Shown here in pieces: positions 20,701 to 28,400 of a stretch of DNA of 64,000 nt (position 1 is the first letter of the stretch; each line of letters opens with the position of its first letter). The stretch is taken from NCBI RefSeq assembly GCF_015477775.1, contig NZ_JADLQO010000014.1, forward strand, positions 62,001 to 126,000, written 5' to 3'. The notes beneath the pieces are model-generated. The model was not told where the DNA came from. It did not search any database and saw only the letters and a list, made by a program, of their open reading frames with translations. A program made the position numbers and the translations under genes. This DNA is from Nocardia abscessus. GTDB lineage: Bacteria; Actinomycetota; Actinomycetes; Mycobacteriales; Mycobacteriaceae.

Positions 20701-21078
20701 GCGCAGCACATGTTCGGAAGGGGCGGCGGAGGTCTCGCCCTCGTCGGTGTCGGCCAGCTCGTTCTCGAGCATCCAGCCGATCGGGTCGAAGCCGACGGGA
20801 CGGACCACCAGCAACTGCGCCGCAACCGGCTCGAGCAAGGCGGCCGCCTCGTTGACCAGCGCGGTCAGCTCCGGCTCCAGCGCGCTGTCGCGCCCGATCT
20901 CCTCCAGCTCACTCAGCCACTGCGCACCCTGCCCACCGAAGGCGAGCGCGTACGGCGCGCCGCCGAGCAGACGATCCAACAGCGGCGACCGCGCCCCGCC
21001 CGACGCGGCCTTCCCGGCGGCGGCTACCACCTTCGTGCTCTGTCCGGACTCGGTCTTGGTGCTCTCGTTGATCGTCAA
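11755..21078 (-). CDS. fas: Type I fatty-acid synthase, single chain
   Basis: About 3,107 residues; makes long acyl-CoAs that feed membrane lipids and mycolic acids. Domains in order, with rough residues: acetyltransferase (GHSQG ~165), enoyl reductase (AGMTPTTVD ~440), dehydratase (SGDHNPIH ~1270), malonyl/palmitoyl transferase (GHSVGEYNA ~1475), ACP (DLGSELSLGAID ~1855, Ser carries phosphopantetheine), ketoreductase (ITGASKGSIAAA ~2150) and ketosynthase (AACATAAVS ~2745, nucleophilic Cys). This is the mycobacterial order. TTG at 21078 (LTINEST) is chosen because it aligns with the M. tuberculosis start and has AAGGAAG upstream. ATG at 21108 would add ten residues but its Shine-Dalgarno is too close. 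Inverted repeats upstream probably control it. Confidence 0.97.
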   Translation of the reverse strand: MTINESTKTESGQSTKVVAAAGKAASGGARSPLLDRLLGGAPYALAFGGQGAQWLSELEEIGRDSALEPELTALVNEAAALLEPVAAQLLVVRPVGFDPIGWMLENELADTDEGETSAAPSEHVLRSAAVSMPGVLLAQVAAVRALRLQGLDPAEHAPVAIVGHSQGLLAAAAVEAGGARDAELLAVAQMIGAAAGLVARRRGLMPVGDRSPMAAVSNVDPEQLRAVVAEVCAGVDPAASVVISIRNGRRRAVLSGPPAQLERVQQRCARIHDEQARERDAKTRGGSVFAPVFEDVAVDVAFHHPALADTVDLVSSWATQCGLDAELAGRLAREILVDPIDWVDVVESVISAGAQWILDLGPGDLLSRVTAGTLKGTGLGMVAAATRAGQRSLLTPGAAPEPATPWSAFAPQPVRLPNGRIVVETAFTKLTGRSPILLAGMTPTTVDAKIVAAAANAGHWAELAGGGQVTEQIFADRVAELKKLLHPGRSVQFNSLFLDPYLWKLQLGGKRLVQRARSAGAPFDGVIVTAGIPELEEAVALIQELTEVGIAHVAFKPGTVAQIRAVLRIADEVPDYPVIMHIEGGKAGGHHSWEDLDDLLLATYAELRNRANVVVCVGGGIGTPERATEYLTGQWAVQHGYPVMPLDGVLVGTAAMATLEATTAPEVKQLLVDTPGTPDWVGAGTASGGMASGRSQLGADIHEIDNAASRTGRLLDEVAGDADAVAARRAEIIAALNATAKPYFGDLVTMTYQDWLERYVELAVGLDRRKDFDCGSDLGDAIAEATSSVWLDITWRDRFAEMMRRTESRLHPADRGEIPTLFASDEDFEDPVAALCTLKDAYPAAEQTLLHPADVPFFVALCKTPGKPVNFVPVVDADVRRWWRSDSLWQAHDPRYSADQVCVIPGTVSVAGITRVDEPVGELLDRFEQDTAYSLVRAGVVPAAVDARRTAGVTSGPIDAVLAAPDVQWAGRTTISPVHRLGDLSEWVVDGKGAVHPPSGATLVETTGPEPEHAYLELTVPLLAGNAVRIRITVPTSVHNGGAPVVTEADAHEAMAALLAVAAGQDLPEVKGKVAHVNLAWTPDLIADHAGVTGSGLPTTLSTLGRTVPDVLVGACWPAVFAVLGATRTAKGESVIEGMLDLVHLDHQVHIAADLPAETSVLAVRAEAGETLDTDLGRVVEVHVRITAMLDKPETGMSMPVLATLTERFAIRGRNGTGELTDPPRAGGTVSDAATDTPRRRRRDVTIVAPRTMHAFATVSGDHNPIHTSDSAAKLAGLGSPIVHGMWLSAAAQHVVSAVDPAGSVPARTVTAWTTRFLGMVRPGASIDVRVERVAVDAGSEIVEVSCRTEGELVMTATGRTAAPKTVYAFPGQGIQRKGMGLDARSRSKAAKEIWERADKHTRAALGFSILAVVRDNPTYLKARGVEHRHPDGVLHLTQFTQVAMATLGVAQVAELREAGAFVEDALLAGHSVGEYNALAAVAGVLPLEAVLEVVFQRGSAMHELVPRDSQGRSDYRMAAIRPSQIGLPDGEVVDFVKEVGDRVGEFLEVVNLNLRGSQYAIAGTVAGLDALEEEIDRRRAEFGGKRAFILVPGIDVPFHSTVLRKGVPEFRQKLEQLLPVDLRPEVLVGRYIPNLVPRLFSLERAFVQEIADLVPSEPLADVLADFDSWAARPTELCRVVLIELLAWQFASPVRWIETQDLLFTDPMHGGLGIERFVEIGLGATPTVANLASQTLKLPAFSGATVEVLNIEREAAIVYATDTDPAPVDEPMEEPAATAPAAAAVAAAPVAAPAPSSGGPRPDDIAFTAADATRVLIALWTKLRLDQIGPVDTIEGLCDGVSSRRNQLLVDLGSELSLGAIDGAADADMGALSATVERLARTYRPFGTVLTDAIGDHLRKVFGPSGKRPAAIADRVKKVWELGDGWASHVTAEVSLGTREGASVRGGDLGGLVSGALGDAASVDAAIDAAVQAVAARRGVAVSLPSAGGGGGATVDAAALGEFTEQITGRDGVLATAARVVLEQLGLSERVSAPEASEDSLVDLVSAELGSDWPRLVAPAFDARKAVLLDDRWATAREDLARLWLADDAGSANGPVTGFLGAGEAVAAQANWWRQRAMHEARSVLAGLYERIAEAALSVDEPGLWSSDIAVITGASKGSIAAAATGILLSGGATVVVTTSALNDERLAFYRKLYRDNARHGAALWVVPANMASYQDVDALIDWIGTEQVDSAGGAKIKIKDAMTPTLLLPFAAPRVAGDLADAGARAEMEMRVLLWSVERLIGGLSKLGADHDVDAKLHVVLPGSPNRGMFGGDGAYGESKAALDAVVAKWRAEKSWSTRVTLVHALIGWVRGTGLMGHNDPMVEAVEKAGVQTWSTAEMAAELLKWCTSRARQVTASGPQQIDLTGGLARAKLDLPELAKQAAEQAEAQTDADADTGRTIAALPAPPTVTSALPVPEWGEVTADPADMVVIVGAGELGPYGSARTRFEMEVSDELSAAGVLELAWTTGMVAWENDPKPGWYDTDSGDYVPEHELAERYHDAVVARCGVRRYEDDGAMTDNSAPLMTSVFLDQDLSFTVGGEAEARAFHAADPEHTVITPVADSGDWTVTRKAGTEIRVPRRAKLSRTVGGQIPTGWDPTIWGISPDMAGSVDRVALWNIVCTVDAFIGSGFSPAELMSWVHPSLVANTQGTGMGGMSSMRSLYIDNLLGESRPNDILQEALPNVALAHVVQSYVGSYGAMVHPVAACATAAVSVEEGVDKIRLGKADLVVAGGYDDLGIEGIVGFGDMSATADSAAMSAKGISDRYFSRANDRRRGGFVESQGGGTVLLARGSVALEMGLPVLGVVAYAQSFADGVHTSIPAPGLGALGAGRGGTESRLAVELRKLGVTPDEIAVVSKHDTSTAANDPNESELHERLATAIGRSDGAPLFVVSQKSLTGHAKGGAAAFQLIGLCQVLEQGVIPPNRSLDCVDEKMRPYPHLVWLREALRLGDRLPLKAGLVTSLGFGHVNGLLAVVHPQAFIQAIEPGRRDEYQRRAQERQLSGRQRFVEAMCGGAPLYERPADRRLGGEGTPSGRARQLEADVLLSQEARLAHDGAYRANGPGCA

Positions 21079-21191
21079 GACGCTTCGACTTCCTTCTCCA
21101 TGCGACATGCCTCGGCGACACGCCGGTCCCTACCGGTTCACGAGTGATCGCGGGTGATCGGCCTGATACCGGCGAGGATGGCACAAAATCA

Positions 21192-21349
21192 TGAGGAAAT
21201 CCTCACGTTTGCTTCCAGGTGAAGCCGTTACTTAGGAGTATTCGCGTACGTCCGTACCAGAATAGTAATGAACATGACCCTGCCTCATGTTTGAACTCGC
21301 TGGTCCCTCGGGTTACCAACGCGTACGAAACATGAGCGCCCCTCATGTT
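21192..21349. promoter_or_regulatory. Cluster of three inverted repeats upstream of fas
   Basis: TGAGGA-AA-TCCTCA (21192-21205), AACATGA-N7-TCATGTT (21271-21291) and AACATGAG-N5-CTCATGTT (21329-21349) lie within 160 bp. All three contain the heptamer CCTCATG or its complement. They sit 115-270 bp from the fas start and before tRNA-Leu, on the likely fas promoter. In mycobacteria fas is activated by the TetR-type FasR at inverted repeats. These are candidate operators for a comparable regulator. Confidence 0.55.
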
Positions 21350-21464
21350 GCCTTTGTCCAAATCGTTATAATCCCAGGTAAGGTTACTGACGAGTACGCC
21401 ACACCCTCCCAATGCTTCGCTATGGGCGAATCGCCCGGTAGAGTTTGGACGGTCGTACCATCAA

Positions 21465-21546
21465 GCGCGAGTGGCGAAATTGGCAGACGCGCCAGATTTA
21501 GGTTCTGGTGTCCACGGACGTAGGGGTTCAAGTCCCCTCTCGCGCA
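21465..21546 (+). tRNA. tRNA-Leu (TAG)
   Basis: An 82-nt class II tRNA. The acceptor stem is GCGCGAG/CTCGCGC and the D-arm region GTGGCGAAATTGGCAGACGC. The anticodon TAG sits in AGATTTAGGTT, and a long variable arm (TGTCCACGGACG) follows. The T-loop is GGTTCAAGTCC and the discriminator A. CCA is not encoded. It stands exactly at the junction between core genes and the minus-strand island. Confidence 0.96.
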
Positions 21547-21703
21547 CAGATTCCCGTCATACGTGACACTTTCCCCAGCCGCGTGTCGGAGTGCACTCGC
21601 ACACACGGAGGCCATCCGTGGAACCACGTTCTGACCTGGACCGATTGCTGGCACATCTGCCAGATCGCGACACATCTTCTCCCCGCGTTCTCCCCGCGAA
21701 AGT

Positions 21704-22009
21704 TTGCTGACCGGGGTATCGGCGGTGATCGCGCCGGTCATCCCGCCGGAGTCGCCGTTGCGGGAACTCGTTTACGGACCGCAGGTCACGAACCGCGTGG
21801 TTCGTACCGCCGACGGTGATGTCGTCCACCGAATCTGCACCGTCGGCGACGGAGGCCGCGTCCTCGACAAGATCCCCTTCGCCGCCCTCGATTGGCGGCC
21901 GGACACCCGCCCGGGAGTCGCGGATCGCGGCGGCGTGAGCTTCCGTGACGCCGTAGACGGACATGGGGGTGCAGGTGGCCTGCTCGCTCGCTCGCTGACC
22001 GCTCCGTGA
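21704..22009 (+). CDS. Uncertain small protein, possibly frameshifted or coupled
   Basis: An open frame of 101 codons from a TTG. The first ~70 codons have typical high third-position GC (TGVSAVIAPVIPPESPLREL, then FAALDWRPDTRPG). It overlaps the end of a 30-codon ORF at 21618-21710. That ORF starts at a GTG with GGAGG six bases upstream and reads MEPRSDLDRLLAHLPDRDTS. The two look like parts of one protein split by a frameshift, or two translationally coupled ORFs. No domain is recognised. The remaining sequence to 22449 shows no convincing gene. Confidence 0.3.
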   Translation: MLTGVSAVIAPVIPPESPLRELVYGPQVTNRVVRTADGDVVHRICTVGDGGRVLDKIPFAALDWRPDTRPGVADRGGVSFRDAVDGHGGAGGLLARSLTAP

Positions 22010-22449
22010 TGCCGGCGGATCTTCCGCATCGGTCGCCTTCGCAGTCGCCCTCGCCTCTCGTGCACTCTGATGGGAATCACCACCACTGCTCTGTCCACCG
22101 CACCGCGGCAGCGGCGGGCATGCGGATTTCGCGTCCTCCCGCACCGAGCGGGTCGACCGCACTTACGCGGACCCGACCGCTGAATCGAGATGCCGACCTG
22201 GCGGGGATGCACGGACCGACGCGCCGCATATGGCACCTGGCACGGGTCGGTGCCGTGGCGTCCGCGGCCGCTGTGGAGTGTTGCTGTTGTCGCCCCGTCG
22301 ATCGAGTTGGTGTAGTGGACGTTTCGGCCCGTAGGGCCTGTGGCGGAGAAGGATAGACCCGCCGTGCCCTTACAGACGACGAACTCGACGCTCTCCGACG
22401 ACTCGGCCGGTACGTCGTCGATGACGACGGGTGCGCATCGGAGAACGAC

Positions 22450-24594
22450 TCAGCCCCAGTACGGCCGCATCAGGTCTCCGAAATGGTCCGTCATGAAGGC
22501 TCGATGATGGAGGGACGTAGGGTCGCGGTTGATCGGCTCGTAGGCGTGCTGGAGCCACAGCATGGTCTGGAGTCCTCGCTGTTCAGCCCGCGTGAAATAG
22601 TTCACGGATACGCGCTCGATACCTTTTCGCTCAGCCGCGAACCGGCGCACAATGGCATCGGGGACAAGGAAATTCTGCGGTGCCACCAGCACCATACGGT
22701 CCTTCGCATAGCGCAGCGCCGCCACCAGGAGCACTTCCCACCATCGGGCAGCCGTCAGGGTGAGTTTGTAGCGGTCCGAGAACTCGGCGCAAATCTCGTC
22801 GAAGTCGTGCCATGCCTCCCCCACCTCTTGCGATGGCATCCGCACGGCGAGCTGACCGCCCAGCCGTCGAAAATTCTCCTCGGTGGCTTTCTTGAAGTCC
22901 CAGTCGATGAATGTGAGGAGAGCGTGTACGGTTTTAGGCAGAATTGTTACCGGATTTCCCGCCCGGTCCTCCAGGGCAATGGTATCCCGTGCGGAATCAT
23001 CTAGAATCATCCCGAGTAGATAATTCAGATCCCGTGTACCTACCCGGTCGTAATCTGGGTCGACACGCGGGTTGTTCAGATCGGCCGACGCGTACCCGTC
23101 GAACAGCCACAGCACCGGCTCATCGAGGTCGATTTCCGGTACTTTGGTGCGGATCTCATGCTTGACGTAGAGCTGGGGTTGCCCCCGGTAGTAGCTGCGC
23201 AGCGTTCTACGGAGGTCCACACCGTCCTGCATCGAGCCGCGGAACTCGTGACTGCGCAAGCGGTTCGCGTTCTGACGCCGGGCCAGTCGAAAAGCTTTGT
23301 GCCGCATTCTGATACGGAATTCGTCTTGGGGCGCCCACGTTTCGCTCCATCCCATCAACCTTCTGAACCAACTACGCGGCGGCACCGGGATATCGAGATC
23401 GATGACGGTGGAAGGCGTCATATCCGGCGCGATATCGGGGACGTCGCGGTCGCCGGGTTCACCGGGCACGCGGATGATCTCGTAGTAATGGTCCAGCTTT
23501 GTACAGCTACGCGCGACGTAGGGGTCGCGGCCGGTGGCCTGCGCGGCCGTATTACTGATCTCGAACACCGACTCTTTCGAACCGCGGATCCGGCCGATTC
23601 GCTGGACTTTGACCTGGTCGAAGTAGCCGAGCAGGTGCCTTTCGGCATGCACCCGGAAGGCAGGCGGAAAACAGGATTCCGATGCCTGCACCGCGGTCTC
23701 GAGATCCGGGGACAGTTGCCCCGAGTATGTGAGCAAGCCGGCCAAGATACGAGTGAACGCCTGATAATGTCGAATCGAGACGTCCAGATGCGCCGACTCG
23801 TTTGCAAGTTCATGCATGATCCGCACGAGTTCGTCGAATTTGTCGAACAGGTGCGCTTTCCCCTTCGCGCGTTGCCGTTCGTATGCCTCCACCAAACGCG
23901 GAATGTGGTCGAGGTAGCGCATCAACATGGCGAGGCTCGGTTGCCTGATCTTGTATTCGAGACGCGGCAGCGGCGCGGGGGCATCGTCGAGCAGCGGAAC
24001 CGGTCGGCGCATGAGCCGACGGATCGGCTCTATATGAGTGGCGTGGCACACGAAGAGGATGCGCCGGTTTCTGGTCACCAGCCCTTGCAGCTGGGCGGCC
24101 ATGTGCAGTTCGCGCCAACTGTCCACCGGTTCGAAGCGCGACGGCTGATGGGTGAGCCGGTCGGCGATCAGGTCCAGATATGCTTGCGCACCGCGCACCA
24201 GCGCGAAACCATCGTCCGGCCAGTCTCGGTCGTTCACACAGAAGTGGTCGATCAAGTGTCCTGGCGCGACTTCCTGGTCGACGAAATAGAGCGGAATATC
24301 TCGCTCGACGGCAATGCGAACCGCCTCGACGATGCCGTCGGCGGGCGTGACCGGGAAGACTTCGCGCTGTTCCGAGTCGCTGACCGAAGAGATCACCAGC
24401 GAGACTCGCGGAAGCTGACGTATCGCCTGCAAGGTCCGCGCGCGGATGGACTCCGGCAGCGCCACGGCGATGATGTCGGACTCGCCCAGCCCGATATCAT
24501 CGACAACCCGCTGCACCTGCACCGCGAAACTGAGCCGATTCCGCAGGACCGGGACCATGAAGACATTGCCCTGTTCGATATACAAGGTGCTCAC
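22450..24594 (-). CDS. Large MoxR-associated protein with TraB-like N-terminus
   Basis: 714 residues from GTG at 24594, 14 bases behind the MoxR gene. Residues 1-200 resemble the TraB/PrgY/GumN fold by eye: DIIAVALPES (40-49), a helix GIVEAVRIAVERDIP followed by LYFVDQE (102-108), and RILFVCHATHIEPI (178-191), similar to TraB's late strand and His. Residues 200-420 are helical and charged (LVEAYERQRAKGKAHLF). The C-terminal half (LWLFDGYASADLNN, RWWEVLLVAALRYAKDRM) is unfamiliar. No signal peptide, membrane helix or vWA MIDAS motif is visible. MoxR ATPases normally act with a partner encoded next to them, so this is probably the client or cofactor of the upstream ATPase. The TraB link is an inference; a fold prediction would settle it. 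Confidence 0.75.
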   Translation of the reverse strand: MSTLYIEQGNVFMVPVLRNRLSFAVQVQRVVDDIGLGESDIIAVALPESIRARTLQAIRQLPRVSLVISSVSDSEQREVFPVTPADGIVEAVRIAVERDIPLYFVDQEVAPGHLIDHFCVNDRDWPDDGFALVRGAQAYLDLIADRLTHQPSRFEPVDSWRELHMAAQLQGLVTRNRRILFVCHATHIEPIRRLMRRPVPLLDDAPAPLPRLEYKIRQPSLAMLMRYLDHIPRLVEAYERQRAKGKAHLFDKFDELVRIMHELANESAHLDVSIRHYQAFTRILAGLLTYSGQLSPDLETAVQASESCFPPAFRVHAERHLLGYFDQVKVQRIGRIRGSKESVFEISNTAAQATGRDPYVARSCTKLDHYYEIIRVPGEPGDRDVPDIAPDMTPSTVIDLDIPVPPRSWFRRLMGWSETWAPQDEFRIRMRHKAFRLARRQNANRLRSHEFRGSMQDGVDLRRTLRSYYRGQPQLYVKHEIRTKVPEIDLDEPVLWLFDGYASADLNNPRVDPDYDRVGTRDLNYLLGMILDDSARDTIALEDRAGNPVTILPKTVHALLTFIDWDFKKATEENFRRLGGQLAVRMPSQEVGEAWHDFDEICAEFSDRYKLTLTAARWWEVLLVAALRYAKDRMVLVAPQNFLVPDAIVRRFAAERKGIERVSVNYFTRAEQRGLQTMLWLQHAYEPINRDPTSLHHRAFMTDHFGDLMRPYWG

Positions 24595-24608
24595 GGTGCG
24601 CCGCCGAT

Positions 24609-25469
24609 TCAGTGCCTGCGACCGACGAACAGGGACATCATCCTCCGCAGGATCTTGACCTTGTCCCCGCCGACCTGGTCCGAGTAGTTCATCGCATATC
24701 TCATCAGTGCCATCACCTGTCGCACCGACACATCCTCGGGTTCCTCTTGCAGGTACCACGTCTGAAAGGCATCGAGGAATTCCGGCGACGGTTCGAGCGC
24801 CGTATCGATGATCCGGAGAATGTCTTCGAATGGCGGCTTCCCGATCTCGATGACCGGCAGCGTCCGCTGTTCGATGTATTCCGGCAACGCATAGCCTGCG
24901 TCACTCACCGCGGGATTGAGCGCGCAGCAGAATCGAAACCTTGCTCTCGCCTCGTCGTCCTGCGGACCGATATTGGTCCCGGTGATGGCCGAATAGACAT
25001 ACTGCCTTCCGTCCAACACCGATGCGAGTGGACTCAGAGCCCGCTCGGGGACCCGATTGATTTCGTCGAAGAAGAACAGCCCCCCTTCGTACAGAGCAGT
25101 CGCCAGCGGGCTCGCCCGCAAGGTCAGCCGCACCGGATCGCCTTCGACGATGTCCGGGTCCGGGGTCAACATCAACGCCATATCTTCTGGCGTGAGTTCC
25201 TCGTGGCCCTGCAGGATATACAGTGGCATATCGAGCCGACGAGCTAGTTCGTAGACGATCTCGTTCTTTCCGAGTCCGGGCGCTCCCTCCAGTCGGAAAC
25301 TCAGTGGCGGGACACCGTTGTCGAGTAGCCGCGTGCCATTGTCACCGACGCCCCACGCGGTCCAGCACATGAGTAGCTCCTTTTCTCGTCCGATGAAAGG
25401 GCTATTCGGCAGGTCGGCGGGGTCAGCGAGCCAAAATCGGGTCCGGCGGATGACGCCTTCTCGGTCCAT
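24609..25469 (-). CDS. MoxR-type AAA+ ATPase
   Basis: 286 residues, the length of a minimal MoxR AAA+ module. Walker A is EGAPGLGKNE (61-70), with Asn in place of the usual Thr/Ser after the Lys. Walker B is LFFFDEINR (131-139). Sensor 1 is CALNPA (Asn185) and an arginine-finger candidate lies in YIEQRTLPVI. The lid helices form the C-terminus. MoxR ATPases remodel partner proteins, usually with a vWA protein; here the downstream neighbour is a TraB-like protein instead. It begins about ten bases after the NACHT gene ends and is clearly in one operon with it. Confidence 0.92.
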   Translation of the reverse strand: MDREGVIRRTRFWLADPADLPNSPFIGREKELLMCWTAWGVGDNGTRLLDNGVPPLSFRLEGAPGLGKNEIVYELARRLDMPLYILQGHEELTPEDMALMLTPDPDIVEGDPVRLTLRASPLATALYEGGLFFFDEINRVPERALSPLASVLDGRQYVYSAITGTNIGPQDDEARARFRFCCALNPAVSDAGYALPEYIEQRTLPVIEIGKPPFEDILRIIDTALEPSPEFLDAFQTWYLQEEPEDVSVRQVMALMRYAMNYSDQVGGDKVKILRRMMSLFVGRRH

Positions 25470-25478
25470 GGGATCACC

Positions 25479-28400
25479 TCATTCTGCTACCAACCCGGAG
25501 GATGATCCGGGGCGACAGGTCACGCGAAAGCCGAGGCGGTGCGAGCGCACCAGCGGATCGAACCATCCACCGATGAGCAACCATATCGGGTTGTAGGACC
25601 CCGAAGGGTTCCCGCCTCCCTTGATGCCTACCGTAACGCCCTCGGCCACAGTCGTATTATGGGGAATATCGTCGTATTGCTGTGCACTTTGCGAGATCTG
25701 GCGAACAGCGGTGTTGCACCATTCCCAGACGCCCCCGAAGAGGTCGTGGATACCCAGCTTGTTCGCAGTGAAGATCCCGACCGGGGTCGGCGCCTCGAAT
25801 CGCAACTGTTCCTGGTGCGGTGCGAGGTATTCTTCGATCAGCGTCTTGGCCTGCCGTACACGATCCATATCCGCTCGTAGCAGGTTCGCGATCACCATGT
25901 CGTCAGCAGCTGTCAACATGGCGGCGGCAAATTGTCTGCCGAATTGCTGGCCCGGCGGCTGTCCGTGCTCGGCTCGCGGCGCCAATGCACCGGCGGTGAT
26001 GTCGAGTACCAGTTGCAGGACACGATCGTCGCTGTATGCGGCTCGATCCCATTCGAGGGTCGACGGCAGGCGGAAAACGAGATCGCGATCGCGATGGTTG
26101 TGCGTCAGCCAGGAGCAGTACGCGCTCGCCTCGAAGAAATTGACCCCTGTCACGGGATAGTTGGGACCACCGATCGCGCGATTGTGCCAGTACCTCGGAA
26201 AAGCGATGCCGTGCCGCTGCTTCCACCGCCAACCGGCCGGGCTCCACCAATCCTCGTTCCGATACCCATCGGCCATGACGAACCGGGCGAATTCCAAGGC
26301 GGTGACCGGATACCGGCCGATGCGGTACGAACCCTGAAGTGTCGAGGCAGGCACTTCGACCATGCCGTCGCGCGGTTTGTCCGCGTCGATTCGCGGATCA
26401 TGGCGACCAAGCGCCCGTGCGTCGTCGATGCGATCATCGGTGTCACGCTCGGCTGTCATCCGGCGCATCAGGAGGGCAGCGGTCTCCGAACCGATCCGGC
26501 GGCGCTCTCCCGATAGTTCGGCGGCGCATTCGTGAGCGAGACGCAAGTCGTTTCGGGCGAGCAGTTCGATGAACTTTCGAGTGTCCTGCGTCCGGAGCAG
26601 GGCTACGAGAATTCTGCAGACATCTTGCCATTGCCCCGACGAATCGGCGACGATTCGCCGCACATGCGGCTCCATCACCGCATTCACCCCATGTCGGCCC
26701 ACCTCGGCAGCGAGCCGTCGCGCGGCGAAATAGGCCCCGAGAGTCTCGAATTCGAACTCGATCAGGTCGCGATCGGTACGCTCGCGCAGTAATCCGATAC
26801 TGCGAGCCTCGGCGACGAGCCCTCGTTCCGACTTCGCGGCGCGACGCGCTCGCTGCGGAATCGTGAGAAATTCGTACGCCACGTCGGCCAGCCACTGTGT
26901 CAGCAGATCGGGGTCTTCACCGGCCGCCCGCGCGAAACCGCTCTCGGTCGACCGGCGCGTGACGAACCTCTCGAGGATCGTCGCGAGATCGGCCTCGGCG
27001 AGATCGTCGACGGTGAGTTCCAATTCGCATAGTACGGTCAGCAATCGGGGATTCCGAATGTGGTATGCGATCCCACGACCGTGCGGGCCCAGCAGGTCCG
27101 ACAGGGACCGATGCCCGCCGCGCTTCTGGAGCAGCAAGGAAACCTGCTGCTCGTCCAGTTCACGGATACGAGCTTCCCTGAGCCGCAACGCAGGTCCCCC
27201 GCGGTTGACGCGGGACGCCAGGAGCAGGGCCGTGTCGGATTCGGACGGCGCGTTCAGCTCGAGTTCCCTCTCGGCATCCGGCGAGAGCTCGTCGGCGTCG
27301 TCCAACAGCAGCAGAACAGGCGAGCTGAACAGGCGACGCATACCGTCGAGCGATCCGAGGCGCGAGACCATCGAATGGCAGACAAGTTCGAACCACGTGT
27401 CGCCATGGACGAACGACCGGAACCCTACATCGGCGAGGTGGTCATCGATTCTTCGTCGCGGAGCGTCTGCCCCGCTCAGCGATACATACACCGGCACATA
27501 CGGCACAATCCACTCATCGAGCTGCCCCGCCCCCGGCACGGACCACCGATTCTCGATATCGCGCAGCGTGATCGACTTACCCGCGCCGGTAGGACCCGTC
27601 AGGGTCGCCCGTTGCACTCGGCTTGGCAGATCGGAGGCCGATGCCACGAAGCCGACTACTCGGCCTTTTTCTGGGCTTCCGGGTGTCGGCAGGAGGTCGA
27701 CCGCGAGCGGAATGAGCCCGGCGCGTACCGATCTGGTTCGGCAGTGCACTTCGAGTCGGTAGGCGATCTCGTAGAACCCGAGCGCCGTGAGACCGCGGGC
27801 CAGCGACATGGCGAGGGCGATCTCATCCGACTCGGTACGGGATCTGCGAGGAGTCTCCTTCGTAAGTATTCCGGCCACGTGCGCGGCCAGGCAGGCGCTG
27901 TTGGCCGAGAGCAGTGGGAACAACACATCGCGAAGCGGCAACGGTGCGCGGTAGAGCCTCTCGCAATGTTCCGCACGATGGGCGTAGCGATGCGAATAGA
28001 GCTTGACGGCTCGATATACACGCCAGGGCCGGTGGTGCGGTGAATCCAAACCGAGGCCGGGCTCAACATGGCGGGGCAAGGCGAGTGCGACACGGTGTCC
28101 TTTGGCCTCGGCCCAAGCGAGCGCCATCGACAACGCTTCGGCCCCCGAACCGTCTTCGGCCCACGCCGACTCAGGATGAATCCCGGAGAAATCCACCAGC
28201 AGCAGCCCCGGCGGAGTAGCTGCCAGATCCCGGTGGCCGGAGCCGTTGGAGGGTGCCGACGAACTCGCACCCACCAGATCCTCGCCCGCGACCCAGATCA
28301 CCGGGCCGCCGACCTGGGCGAGTGCGACCAGCGATTGTTCGGCATCCGCTGGGAAGTCGGTGATCAGGACGAGCGGATCCCGCCATTCCGCTCCAATGGC

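Noticed and set aside
22006..22356. Open frame of 116 codons behind tRNA-Leu
   Set aside because: Low-complexity, no ribosome binding site, no coherent protein features.
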